A stretch of 64,000 nt of DNA from Vescimonas sanitatis. GTDB lineage: Bacteria > Bacillota > Clostridia > Oscillospirales > Oscillospiraceae. Positions 1-8,106 of this stretch are shown piece after piece. A model generated the notes under the pieces. It had not been told where the DNA came from. It saw nothing but the letters and a program-made list of their open reading frames with translations, and ran no database searches. Made by a program: the position numbers and the translations under genes. Where the stretch lies: NCBI RefSeq assembly GCF_049060325.1, contig NZ_JBMGPW010000001.1, positions 186,001 through 250,000 of the forward strand, in the 5' to 3' direction. Within the stretch, counting starts at the first letter, position 1, and each line of letters opens with the position of its first letter.

Positions 1-2
1 TG

Positions 3-206
3 TTCGAGCGTGTGCGTGGTGAGGTAACGGCCCTGGGCGGCACGGTGGACAGCGCCGATTACGGCGCGGACATTCGGCTGACGGTTTCGCTGCCGGCAGA
101 GAACACTGCGGCGCTGCGGGAACGGCTAACGGAGCTGTCAGCAGGCGGCATCGCACTGACGGTAACGGCGGAGGCATACCGTCCGGGACCAAAGGTGGAA
201 ATATAA
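3..206 (+). CDS. YigZ/IMPACT-family protein, C-terminal fragment
   Basis: The frame is open from the left edge, so this is only the last 67 codons of a gene. The visible part has the pattern GGxVxxADYGAD followed by an alpha/beta stretch with ALRERLTELSAG, which fits the C-terminal DUF1949 domain of YigZ/IMPACT-type proteins. The family is conserved but its biochemical role is poorly defined. A clear hairpin terminator follows, so this gene ends its transcription unit. The family call rests on a short fragment. Confidence 0.6.
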   Translation, partial: FERVRGEVTALGGTVDSADYGADIRLTVSLPAENTAALRERLTELSAGGIALTVTAEAYRPGPKVEI

Positions 207-213
207 AGACAGC

Positions 214-246
214 GACCCCGGAGGCAGGGACCTCCGGGGTCTTTCA
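214..246 (+). terminator. Rho-independent terminator after the YigZ-family gene
   Basis: A perfect 11-bp GC-rich stem (214-224 with 231-241) has a 6-base loop and is followed by a short T-rich stretch. It lies 8 bases after the stop codon of the partial gene. Confidence 0.8.
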
Positions 247-298
247 CGTTTTGCGCTGGGGTATCATACGATGGCATGAGTACAAAGGAGGTGCCAGC

Positions 299-553
299 AT
301 GGAGGAATATCTCATCACCGCCCGGTCCGTGACCCAGGCGCAGCGTATGGCGCAGCTGCTGGAGCGCCGGGGTGTGCGTGCCGTGGTGGGCCGTGTGCCC
401 ATGGGCCTGACCGGCAAGGGGTGCGGCTATGTGCTGCGGCTGCGGGGACAGACCCGCACGGTAGCGGCTCTGCGGCTGCTGCGGGAGGCGGGCTTTGCAC
501 CCGCGCAGGTATTTGTTCGTCAGGATGACGAGTATAGTGAGGTAGAGTTATGA
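299..553 (+). CDS. DUF3343 (putative Se/S carrier-like) small protein
   Basis: This is an 84-residue protein of the DUF3343 type, starting MEEYLITARS and containing an RGVRAVVGRVP segment. DUF3343 proteins are small putative selenium or sulfur carriers, usually found beside class V aminotransferases; that role is predicted, not proven. The start at 299 is chosen because a strong AAAGGAGG lies at 284-291; an upstream in-frame start at 251 lacks one. Its stop overlaps the next start (ATGA), so the two genes are translationally coupled and the carrier probably serves the neighbouring PLP enzyme. Confidence 0.75.
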   Translation: MEEYLITARSVTQAQRMAQLLERRGVRAVVGRVPMGLTGKGCGYVLRLRGQTRTVAALRLLREAGFAPAQVFVRQDDEYSEVEL

Positions 554-1671
554 TCTATTTTGATGCGGGGGCCACGACGCTGCAAAAGCCGGAGACGGTG
601 GCACGGGCTATGTACCGGGCGGTGGGGCAGCTATCCTCGCCGGGGCGGGGGAGTTATCCGGCCACGCGGGCGGCGGAGGAAACAGACCTGCAATGCCGCA
701 CACTGGCAGCAAAGCTGTTTGGCGTGGCTGATCCGGCGCGAGTGGTGTTCACCTCCTGCGCTACACATGGGCTGAACATTGCCGTGCATACGCTGGTGAA
801 GCCCGGCGGACGTGTGATCATTTCGGGATATGAGCACAACGCTGTTACCCGGCCGCTGCACGCCATATCGGGTGTGGAGATCACGGTAGCGGATGGGCCT
901 TTGTTTGATGGGGAGGAGATGGTACGGCAGTTCGCCGCTGCGCTGGCGTGTCCGGCGGACGCGGTGATCTGCACACACGTGTCCAACGTGTTTGGCTTCC
1001 GACTGCCGGTAGAGCGCATCGCGGCGCTGTGTCGGGAGAAGGGTGTGCCATTCGTGCTGGATGCGTCGCAGTCTGCGGGGATGCTGCCGGTGGACATGGA
1101 TGCGCTGGGCGCGGCGTTTATCGCCATGCCGGGGCATAAAGGACTGTACGGGCCGCAGGGCACGGGGCTGCTGCTGTGCGGCGCGGAGCCGGAGCCACTG
1201 CTGCGGGGCGGCACGGGGTCGCAGTCGATCCTGCAGGAGATGCCGGAGGAGCTGCCGGACCGGCTGGAGGCCGGGACGCACAATATGCCGGGGATTGCAG
1301 GACTTCTGGAGGGCCTGCGGTTTGTGGAGCAGCAGGGCGTGGGACGTATTGCAGGGCACGAGAGACACCTGACGCGACATATGGCGGCACGGCTGCGGGA
1401 TATTCCCGGTGCGGAGGTGTTCTATACCCCGGAGGATGGGGCACAGACAGGTGTGCTGAGCTTTCGCCTGGACGGTTGGGACTGCGAGGCGCTGGGCGAA
1501 GCTCTTGCGGCGCAGGGCGCGGCGGTGCGGGCGGGACTCCACTGTGCGCCTCTGGCGCACCGCACGGCGGGAACGCTGGAGACGGGCACCGTGCGGTGCA
1601 GCTTTTCGGCCTTTAACACCACCGCGCAGGTGGAGCACTTTGCCCATATTTTGCGGCAAATCGTTCGTTAA
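550..1671 (+). CDS. Class V aminotransferase / cysteine desulfurase-like PLP enzyme
   Basis: This 373-residue fold-type I PLP enzyme belongs to the cysteine desulfurase/selenocysteine lyase-like group. PLP-binding features are visible: the HN pair in YEHNAV (about residue 97), D171 in DASQSAG and the Schiff-base lysine K197 in PGHKGLYG. C332, in AGLHCAP, sits where desulfurases keep the persulfide cysteine. The enzyme probably removes sulfur or selenium from cysteine-type substrates and passes it to the overlapping DUF3343 protein. No iscU or nifU gene is adjacent, so it is not an obvious Fe-S assembly IscS. The exact substrate is unknown. Confidence 0.8.
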   Translation: MIYFDAGATTLQKPETVARAMYRAVGQLSSPGRGSYPATRAAEETDLQCRTLAAKLFGVADPARVVFTSCATHGLNIAVHTLVKPGGRVIISGYEHNAVTRPLHAISGVEITVADGPLFDGEEMVRQFAAALACPADAVICTHVSNVFGFRLPVERIAALCREKGVPFVLDASQSAGMLPVDMDALGAAFIAMPGHKGLYGPQGTGLLLCGAEPEPLLRGGTGSQSILQEMPEELPDRLEAGTHNMPGIAGLLEGLRFVEQQGVGRIAGHERHLTRHMAARLRDIPGAEVFYTPEDGAQTGVLSFRLDGWDCEALGEALAAQGAAVRAGLHCAPLAHRTAGTLETGTVRCSFSAFNTTAQVEHFAHILRQIVR

Positions 1672-1699
1672 ACTGCAAAACTGTTCACATAATTTTTTG

Positions 1700-1728
1700 T
1701 TGCATTTTCCCAATATTTTTTATATAAT
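1700..1728 (+). promoter_or_regulatory. Sigma-A promoter for cdaA
   Basis: TTGCAT (1700-1705) and TATAAT (1723-1728) are separated by 17 bases, 42 bases before the cdaA start, in an AT-rich gap within GC-rich sequence. Confidence 0.7.
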
Positions 1729-1770
1729 GTTAGTATCTATTTTTATGCCCGCAACAGGAAGGGTGGTAAC

Positions 1771-2667
1771 GTGGATAAGGTACTTTCGTTATTAGAAAAT
1801 ATTGGGAATTACTTATTGCTGATACGGATATCGGATATACTGGACATCGCCATTATCGCGTTTCTGGTATACAACCTGCTCCGTATGGTCAAAAGTACCC
1901 GCGCCGAGAATATCCTCAAGGGCGTGGTGGCGTTTCTGCTGGTGCTTTGGCTGGTTGATATATTGCAGCTCAACGCCATATCGTACCTCATGCGGAACCT
2001 GGTGCAGGTGGGGATCCTGTCCATTATCGTCCTGTTCCAGCCGGAGATCCGCCAGATACTGGAGAAGGTGGGCAGCCGGAACATCAAACTGCTGCGGGCC
2101 TTCAACGATCCCAAGCAGCAGTCGGAGCTGGAGGCGGCCATCGATCAGACCGTGATGGCCTGCAAGGAGATGTCCCTGAGCAAGACCGGCGTGCTGATCG
2201 TCTTTGAGCGCGACATCCATCTGGATGACATGGTGCGAAGCGGTACGACGCTGGACGCCGCCGTGTCCTCCGAGCTGCTGAAAAACATCTTTTTCGTCAA
2301 GGCGCCCATGCACGACGGCGCGGTCATCATCCGCCGCGGACGGATCTTGGGCGCGGGCTGCATGCTGCCTTTGAGCAAAAACGTGAACCTGAGCCGCGAC
2401 CTGGGCATGCGGCACCGGGCCGGTATCGGCATGAGCGAGAACTCCGACGCGGTGGTGGTCATCGTTTCGGAGGAAACGGGTTCCATCTCCGTGGCTATCG
2501 GCGGTATGCTCAAGCGGCACCTGAAGCCGGAGACGCTGGGCAAGCTGCTGCGTAATGAGCTGATACCGCCGGAGGAGGAAACGGAGGACAAGTCCCGCCG
2601 TACACTGGCAGAGCTGCTGGGACTGAACAGAAAGGGGGCGGACGACCATGTCGGAACGGATCTCTGA
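1771..2667 (+). CDS. cdaA: Diadenylate cyclase CdaA
   Basis: This membrane-bound enzyme condenses two ATP into cyclic di-AMP, a second messenger that controls potassium and cell-wall homeostasis. The 298-residue protein has three N-terminal membrane segments (about 24-40, 48-66 and 72-90). The DAC domain follows, with the DGA motif at 182-184 and RHR at 214-216. The GTG start has an AGGAAGGG ribosome site 8 bases upstream. The gene overlaps cdaR by 20 bases, the usual arrangement. In many Firmicutes glmM follows this pair; here it does not. Confidence 0.95.
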   Translation: MDKVLSLLENIGNYLLLIRISDILDIAIIAFLVYNLLRMVKSTRAENILKGVVAFLLVLWLVDILQLNAISYLMRNLVQVGILSIIVLFQPEIRQILEKVGSRNIKLLRAFNDPKQQSELEAAIDQTVMACKEMSLSKTGVLIVFERDIHLDDMVRSGTTLDAAVSSELLKNIFFVKAPMHDGAVIIRRGRILGAGCMLPLSKNVNLSRDLGMRHRAGIGMSENSDAVVVIVSEETGSISVAIGGMLKRHLKPETLGKLLRNELIPPEEETEDKSRRTLAELLGLNRKGADDHVGTDL

Positions 2668-4003
2668 TACAAACAACGGGACGGCCAACAGCGAGGCGCG
2701 CACGCCCCGCTTTAACCGCAGCAAGACCGTGCAGATCATCATCTCCATCCTGGTGGCTCTGGCGCTGTGGGTATATGTAGATGTGGAGAAGGCGCCGGAG
2801 AGGACGAAGACCATCCGGGATGTCCCGGTGGAGTTCTCCGGCGAGAACACCACGTTGGCAGACAAAAATCTGATGCTGCTGTCCGGATATGACACCACCA
2901 TTGATTTGACGATACGCGGTCCTAAGCGGGAACTGGTGAAGATGAGCCGGGACAATGTGCGGGTCATTGCCAGTACATCCAGCATCGATTCCGTGGGCGT
3001 ACACCAGTTGGATTGGACCGTCAGCTTCCCTGATGGAGTGGTACGCACGAATGTCAGCGTGGAGAAGGCCAGCCTGAGCCAGATCACGGTGACGGTGGGC
3101 GAGTTGTATACGAAGGAAGTGCCGGTGGAGTGTCAGGTCATCGGCGAGGTGGCTGAGGGATATTTTACCGGCGATGTAGTGCTGGATCCCGAGGTGCTGA
3201 CGCTGCGCGCCCAACGGGACGATCTGCTGAATGTCAGCTGCGCCAAGCTGACGGTGGATATCAGCGGCGCGACCCGATCGGTGGTGCAGACGGTGGACGT
3301 ACAGCTGTACGACTACGACGGCAATCTGGTGGAGAACAGCAACATACGCACCAGCGCCAGCCTGATACAGGCCAAGGTGCCGGTGCTGACCACCAAGGAG
3401 GTGGCCCTGGCCATAGAGTTCGAGGGCGTGCCCGGTGCGGCGGCAGACAGCATCGTCTGTGATATCGCGCCCAAGACGGTGCGGCTGAACGGAGAGGCCG
3501 ACGTGTTGGCGTCTATTGACAAGCTCGTGCTTGCCACGCTGCATGTGGACGATCTGGGGCTGCACCAGCAGAATAGCTATGTGGTCACGCCGCCGGACGG
3601 CACCTGGCTGGTCAACGGCAACGAGGTGGCCACGGCGGACATCACCCTGGACGGTATCAGCGAGACGACGCTGACGGTGACGGATCTGTCCTTCACCGAT
3701 CTGCCAGCGGGGCTGTATGCCGTCGTGCCAGAGGGCGGATTGACGGTGCGGCTGTGGGGACTCAGCGAGGAGATCGAGGCCATTACCGCCGAGAACCTGC
3801 GGGCCACGGCGGACATGAGCACCGTGACCGGACAGGGGAGCTTCACCGTGCCGGTGACCGTGACGGTCAGCGGGTTCAGCGATGTGACGGTGCGCGGCAC
3901 CTATGAGCTGACGCTGACCATTACCGACACGCCGCCGCAGACGGAGCCGGCGGTACCTGCCGGCGGAGAGGACCAGACGGTCCCCGAGGCGCCGGAGACA
4001 TGA
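2648..4003 (+). CDS. cdaR: YbbR-domain regulator of CdaA (CdaR)
   Basis: The 451-residue protein has a cytoplasmic N-terminus, one membrane segment (about 29-46) and a long extracellular part built of repeated YbbR beta-domains with a Pro/Glu-rich tail. CdaR proteins bind CdaA across the membrane and modulate c-di-AMP synthesis. The start lies inside the end of cdaA, giving translational coupling. Repetitive Val/Thr/Asp-rich strands fit the family. Whether it activates or represses cannot be read from sequence. Confidence 0.9.
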   Translation: MSERISDTNNGTANSEARTPRFNRSKTVQIIISILVALALWVYVDVEKAPERTKTIRDVPVEFSGENTTLADKNLMLLSGYDTTIDLTIRGPKRELVKMSRDNVRVIASTSSIDSVGVHQLDWTVSFPDGVVRTNVSVEKASLSQITVTVGELYTKEVPVECQVIGEVAEGYFTGDVVLDPEVLTLRAQRDDLLNVSCAKLTVDISGATRSVVQTVDVQLYDYDGNLVENSNIRTSASLIQAKVPVLTTKEVALAIEFEGVPGAAADSIVCDIAPKTVRLNGEADVLASIDKLVLATLHVDDLGLHQQNSYVVTPPDGTWLVNGNEVATADITLDGISETTLTVTDLSFTDLPAGLYAVVPEGGLTVRLWGLSEEIEAITAENLRATADMSTVTGQGSFTVPVTVTVSGFSDVTVRGTYELTLTITDTPPQTEPAVPAGGEDQTVPEAPET

Positions 4004-4024
4004 GTATTCCCGAGAGGTGAGATA

Positions 4025-4429
4025 ATGACACAGATCGCAACGGTTGAAAAGCTATTGCCCGGCGGGTATGCGGAGATATCCGTACCGCGGAAGACCGCCT
4101 GCGGCCACGACTGCGAGGAATGTGCCGGCTGCGGCATGACCGGCGCGGCTATCAAGGCCCGTGCCAAGAACGATCCCAACGCGCAGCCGGGAGAAAAGGT
4201 CGTGGTGGAAAGCAGCACGAAAAAGCTGCTGGGTGTGGTGGCGCTGGTGTATGTGCTGCCTGTGGTCGGGTTCCTGCTGGGGTATTTCCTCAGCGAAGGG
4301 CTGCTCGAGGGCTGGCGGTACGGGATCGCCGTGGCTGCGGCGGTGCTGGCATTTTTGCCCAGCGTGGCCTATGACCGCTACGCACGGCGGAAAGAGCTGC
4401 TGACCTACACCATATTACGGGTGTTCTGA
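4025..4429 (+). CDS. RseC/MucC-family membrane protein
   Basis: The 134-residue protein has a Cys-rich N-terminal part, CGHDCEECAGCG (residues about 23-34), followed by two membrane helices (about 66-85 and 93-112). This is the layout of RseC/MucC proteins, associated with reduction of SoxR or with RNF-type electron transfer. There is no rnf or soxR gene nearby, so the partner is unknown. It sits 21 bases after cdaR in the same operon. The cysteines could hold a metal or Fe-S centre (inference). Confidence 0.8.
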   Translation: MTQIATVEKLLPGGYAEISVPRKTACGHDCEECAGCGMTGAAIKARAKNDPNAQPGEKVVVESSTKKLLGVVALVYVLPVVGFLLGYFLSEGLLEGWRYGIAVAAAVLAFLPSVAYDRYARRKELLTYTILRVF

Positions 4430-4432
4430 GAG

Positions 4433-5332
4433 ATGTTCGGCTATGTGCGGCCTTCGGATGACCGGCTGACGCCGGCGGACCGTGAGACGTTCCGCGCCGC
4501 CTACTGCGGGCTGTGCCACGCGCTGGGTGCGCGGTACGGCTTGGTGGGGCGGATGATCCTGAACTATGATCTGACTTTTTTGGCGATGGTGCTGTCGGAC
4601 GGAGCAGGGGAAATGTGCGCCAAGCGCTGCGCGGTGCATCCGATGCGGAGACGCTGCTGCGTTGCGGGCGATCCGGCACTGGACGCGGCGGCGGACATGA
4701 GCGTGATACTGACCTACTGGCAGCTGCGGGACGGCGTGGCCGACCACGGCTTCTGGTGTGGGCTGAAGTACCGCATTGCGTCGGTGCTGTTGCGTCCGGC
4801 GTACCGAAAGGCACGGGAACGGCGGCTTCAGTTTGACGCGGGGACCAAGGCGCATCTGTCGGAGCTGGCGGCGCTGGAACGGGAGAGATGTTCCTCCCTG
4901 GATGCGCCGGCGGACGCCTTTGCACAGCTGCTGGCGTTGGCGGCGGAGGAGGTCAACGATCCGGTGCGGCGGCGGGTGACAGCGCAGCTGCTGTACCATC
5001 TGGGCCGATGGGTCTATCTGGTAGACGCGGCGGACGACCTGCGGGCGGATATAAAAAGCGGCGGGTACAACCCACTGGCCCTGCGCTTTACGCCGAAGGA
5101 CGGCGCGCTGGCACCGGCCGACAGTGAAGTGCTGGCCCTGACGCTGGATGGTTCTGTCCGGGCCATGGCGGCGGCCTTTGAGCTGCTGCCGGAGACAAAG
5201 TACACACCGGTCCTGCGTGCTGCGGTGTACGAAGGACTGTATGCCGTTGGGGCGGCCGTGCTGCACGGTACGTTCCGTAAGCGGCAGAGACGAGAAGAAC
5301 CTATACGAAAGGCGGACACGGACTATGCGTGA
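4433..5332 (+). CDS. DUF5685 family protein
   Basis: A 299-residue protein that begins MFGYVRP and contains a YCGLCHALG motif near residue 24 and a CAKRCAVHP segment, matching DUF5685, a Clostridia family of unknown function. The rest is helical and rich in Ala, Leu and Arg, with conserved Asp pairs (VDAADDL, about residue 199-205) that faintly recall metal- or isoprenoid-binding helices. No signal peptide is evident. It begins 3 bases after the RseC-like gene and overlaps the J-domain gene by 8 bases, so it may work with that co-chaperone. No function can be assigned. Confidence 0.75.
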   Translation: MFGYVRPSDDRLTPADRETFRAAYCGLCHALGARYGLVGRMILNYDLTFLAMVLSDGAGEMCAKRCAVHPMRRRCCVAGDPALDAAADMSVILTYWQLRDGVADHGFWCGLKYRIASVLLRPAYRKARERRLQFDAGTKAHLSELAALERERCSSLDAPADAFAQLLALAAEEVNDPVRRRVTAQLLYHLGRWVYLVDAADDLRADIKSGGYNPLALRFTPKDGALAPADSEVLALTLDGSVRAMAAAFELLPETKYTPVLRAAVYEGLYAVGAAVLHGTFRKRQRREEPIRKADTDYA

Positions 5333-5990
5333 TCCCTATCAAGTGTTGGGGGTGCCCAGCACCGCCACAGACGAAGAGGTGAAGAAGGCTTACCGCGACC
5401 TGGCGCGGAAGTATCACCCGGACAATTATCACGACAACCCGCTGGCTGATCTGGCGCAGGAGCGCATGAAGGAGATCAACGAGGCCTATGAGGCGGTGCA
5501 GTCCCAGCGGAAGGCCCAGCGCAGCGGCGGGTATTCTGCCTCCGGTGCGGGCTACGGCACCGGATACGGCGGGTATCAGTCGGCATATCAGGGGCCCTAT
5601 CAGGGGTCCTATCAGGGGTCCTATCAGGGCAGCAGCCGCTATCAGCGGGTGCGTATGGCCATCAGCAGCGGCGATCTGAACCTGGCGGAGGAGCTGCTGA
5701 ACGCCCAGACTAACCACGACGCCGAGTGGAATTTCCTCAAGGGTGCGATCTGTTATCGCCGGGGCTGGCTGGACGAGGCGCGGCGGTATTATCAGACTGC
5801 CGTTACTATGGCGCCGGACAACCCGGAGTACCAGCGGGCGCTGGATATTCTGGAGGGACGTGGTGCGGCCTACCGACCCGATGGCTATGGCAGTGTGACC
5901 ACCGGCACCTGCGGAAACAGCGACTGTCTGCGCCTGTGCGGCGCCACGCTGTGCTGCAACGCGCTGGGCGTGCCCGTTTGCTTCTGCTGA
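5325..5990 (+). CDS. J-domain protein with TPR-like C-terminus and Cys-rich tail
   Basis: The 221-residue protein starts with a J domain (residues 1-62) including the HPD motif in KYHPDNYHD, which stimulates DnaK-type ATPases. A Gly/Tyr/Gln linker with YQG repeats follows (about 80-107). A helical part resembling one or two TPR units comes next (about 110-180), then a tail with a cluster of cysteines (CLRLCGATLCC). It lacks the DnaJ zinc fingers and substrate domain, so it is a specialised co-chaperone rather than DnaJ. The ATG at 5325 is set by the domain boundary; translation is coupled to DUF5685. Confidence 0.85.
   Translation: MRDPYQVLGVPSTATDEEVKKAYRDLARKYHPDNYHDNPLADLAQERMKEINEAYEAVQSQRKAQRSGGYSASGAGYGTGYGGYQSAYQGPYQGSYQGSYQGSSRYQRVRMAISSGDLNLAEELLNAQTNHDAEWNFLKGAICYRRGWLDEARRYYQTAVTMAPDNPEYQRALDILEGRGAAYRPDGYGSVTTGTCGNSDCLRLCGATLCCNALGVPVCFC
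5586..5633 (+). repeat. Four 12-bp tandem repeats inside the J-domain gene
   Basis: Four consecutive 12-base units beginning TATCAGGG encode YQGP/YQGS repeats in the flexible linker. Third-position identity between units points to recent slippage, so copy number may vary between strains. Confidence 0.85.
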
Positions 5991-6047
5991 ATTTCTACAC
6001 AACAGGGGAGGGTTTCCCTGTTCTACTAAAATGAAGGAGTTGATCCC

Positions 6048-6926
6048 GTGGTCAAGAGTATGACCGGTTACGGCCGCGCCCGCGAGATGCGAAGCGGCAG
6101 AGATATCACCGTGGAGGTGCGGTCCGTCAACAACCGCTATCTGGACTGCACTGTGAAGCTGCCCCGCGCCTATATTTTTGCGGAGGACGCCATCAAGACA
6201 CGCGTACAGAAAGCGATCTCCCGCGGCAAGGTGGATGTGTTCGTCACCATCGACACCTCTGCGGCGGATGTGGCGGTGGTGCAGGTGAACGAAGGGCTGG
6301 CGAAAGGGTACTATGACGCGCTGATGCATCTGAAGAACAGCTTTGCGCTGTCCGGCGATGTGACGCCGGAGGTGCTGGCCAGGTTCCCAGATGTACTGAC
6401 GGTCACCAAGGCGGAGGATGATGTGGAGGCTATCGCCGCCGATATCTGCGCCGTGCTGGATGATGCGCTGGCGGCCTATAACGCCATGCGTGCCGTGGAG
6501 GGTGAAAAGCTGGCGCTGGATGTGTCCTCCCGGGTGGATACCATCGAGGAGACCGTGAGCAAGGTGGAGGCGCAGTCGCCCCAGACGGTAGCGGCCTATC
6601 GCCAGCGGCTGGAAGCCAAGATGCAGGAGGTACTGCAGTCCACCACCATCGACGAGAGTCGTATCCTTACCGAGGCGGCCATTTTTGCGGATAAGGTGGC
6701 TGTGGATGAAGAAACGGTGCGCCTGCGGAGCCATATCGCCCAGTTGCGGGACATGCTGCAGAGCGGCGAGCCCGTGGGCCGAAAGCTGGATTTCCTGATC
6801 CAGGAGGTCAACCGCGAGTGCAACACCATCGGCTCCAAGTGCAACGATCTGACTGTGGCACGGGATGTGGTGAACATGAAGGCCGAGGTAGAGAAGATCC
6901 GCGAGCAGGTACAGAATATGGAGTAA
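6048..6926 (+). CDS. yicC: YicC/YloC-family endoribonuclease
   Basis: A 292-residue protein with the family start VKSMTGYGRA and a C-terminal DUF1732 region including the LDFLIQEVNRECNTIGSK block (residues about 246-263). YicC/YloC proteins are reported RNA endonucleases affecting mRNA decay. The GTG start has AAGGAG 8 bases upstream. It heads the conserved Firmicutes run yicC-remA-gmk-rpoZ, with remA 10 bases downstream. A small 9-bp hairpin at 6001-6022 lies before it without a T-tract. Confidence 0.92.
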   Translation: MVKSMTGYGRAREMRSGRDITVEVRSVNNRYLDCTVKLPRAYIFAEDAIKTRVQKAISRGKVDVFVTIDTSAADVAVVQVNEGLAKGYYDALMHLKNSFALSGDVTPEVLARFPDVLTVTKAEDDVEAIAADICAVLDDALAAYNAMRAVEGEKLALDVSSRVDTIEETVSKVEAQSPQTVAAYRQRLEAKMQEVLQSTTIDESRILTEAAIFADKVAVDEETVRLRSHIAQLRDMLQSGEPVGRKLDFLIQEVNRECNTIGSKCNDLTVARDVVNMKAEVEKIREQVQNME

Positions 6927-6936
6927 GGAGGCCGGT

Positions 6937-7200
6937 ATGCAGTTTATCAACATCGGCTTCGGCAACCTGGTGTCCGTCCAGCGGCTCATCGCCGTGGTCA
7001 GCCCGGACTCTGCCCCGGTAAAGCGCCTGGTGCAGGAATCCCGTGACCGTGGGATGCTTATTGATGCTACCTACGGCCGCAAGACGGCCTCGGTGCTCAT
7101 TATGGACAGCGACCATGTGGTGCTTTCTGCCCTGGCGGCGGAGCGTCTGGCGCCGCGCCTGGGATTGTCGGTGGAAGAATTGACAGAGGAGGATGAATGA
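6937..7200 (+). CDS. remA: RemA-family DNA-binding regulator (DUF370)
   Basis: An 87-residue protein with family features: FINIGFGN at the start and an IDATYGRKTASVLIM block in the middle. In Bacillus subtilis RemA is a LytTR-like DNA-binding activator of matrix and osmoprotection genes, and its gene also lies between yloC and gmk. Targets in a gut Clostridia are unknown. Position and sequence together make the family call secure. Confidence 0.92.
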   Translation: MQFINIGFGNLVSVQRLIAVVSPDSAPVKRLVQESRDRGMLIDATYGRKTASVLIMDSDHVVLSALAAERLAPRLGLSVEELTEEDE

Positions 7201-7203
7201 CCC

Positions 7204-7806
7204 TTGCATAAGATAGGAAAGACCTTTATTGTCTCCGGGCCCTCCGGTGTGGGTAAAAGCACCGTGCTGCACGCCCTGTTCCAGGGCCGTGATGACCTGT
7301 ATTTCTCCGTATCCGCCACTACCCGCGCGCCCCGCGAGGGTGAGCAGGACGGCGTGGATTATCACTTCATCCAGGCGGATGCCTTCCGCGATATGATCGC
7401 CGCCGATGCCTTTCTGGAGTATGCCGAGTATGTGGGCAACTTCTATGGTACGCCCAAGATGTACGTGGACGATGCCATGGCCCGGGGCAAGGACGTGATA
7501 TTGGATATCGAGCGCCAGGGCGCCGTGCAGGTGTGTGCCAAGCGGCCGGAGACGGTGCGTATTTTCATCGCCCCACCCAGCTGGGATGAACTGGAGCGCC
7601 GCCTGACTGCCAGGGGGACCGATACGCCGGAGAAAATACAGAAGCGTCTGATCCGCGCCCAGGTGGAACTGGAGATGGCCGGCGACTATGACTATTTTGT
7701 GGTCAACGATACGGTAGAGAATGCCGTGAATGAGCTGCGGGCCATTATGTGCGCCGAGCACTGTAAACCAGCTGAGCGTATGTGCGCCATCCTCAGCGAA
7801 AAGTAA
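7204..7806 (+). CDS. gmk: Guanylate kinase
   Basis: Phosphorylates GMP to GDP with ATP, an essential step in GTP, dGTP and (p)ppGpp precursor supply. The 200-residue length is typical. The P-loop GPSGVGKST lies at residues 12-20 and the GMP-binding region includes SVSATTRAPREGE. The start is TTG at 7204, preceded by GAGGAGG overlapping the end of remA. It is the third gene of the yicC-remA-gmk-rpoZ operon. Confidence 0.96.
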   Translation: MHKIGKTFIVSGPSGVGKSTVLHALFQGRDDLYFSVSATTRAPREGEQDGVDYHFIQADAFRDMIAADAFLEYAEYVGNFYGTPKMYVDDAMARGKDVILDIERQGAVQVCAKRPETVRIFIAPPSWDELERRLTARGTDTPEKIQKRLIRAQVELEMAGDYDYFVVNDTVENAVNELRAIMCAEHCKPAERMCAILSEK

Positions 7807-7889
7807 GTGTGTGAACCGACGCGGCCTGTCCGCGTATTTGGGCCGCCCCGCCTGGGCGCAGCCATACAAAACGAAAGGAATTGATCGTT

Positions 7890-8105
7890 ATGTCTATGCT
7901 TTATCCCGCTATGAACAAGCTGACCGAGTACATCCCCAATCGCTACATGATGGTGAACGTGGTGGCACGCCGCGCCCGTCAGATCGCCGCCGAGGCCGAG
8001 GTCACCGGCGAGCCTCTGCCGGAGAAACCCGTGACGATGGCCATCGGCGAGGTGGCCGAGGGCAAGTACGTCAGCGACCCCGTTATCGAGGAAGACGAGG
8101 CCTGA
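7890..8105 (+). CDS. rpoZ: RNA polymerase omega subunit
   Basis: A 71-residue protein: a helical NRYMMVNVVARRARQIA block and a VAEGKYV segment typical of omega, which helps assemble and stabilise RNA polymerase beta'. The ATG at 7890 is preferred over TTG at 7881 because AAAGGA lies at the right distance and the family N-terminus is short. In Bacillus coaBC follows; here priA begins 2 bases after the stop. Confidence 0.93.
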   Translation: MSMLYPAMNKLTEYIPNRYMMVNVVARRARQIAAEAEVTGEPLPEKPVTMAIGEVAEGKYVSDPVIEEDEA

Positions 8106-8106
8106 G

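Noticed and set aside
388..391. PriA motif II reads DEEQ instead of DEEH (protein residues 388-391 of priA)
   Set aside because: As far as I recall this variant is common in Clostridia, so it is unlikely to mean loss of activity.
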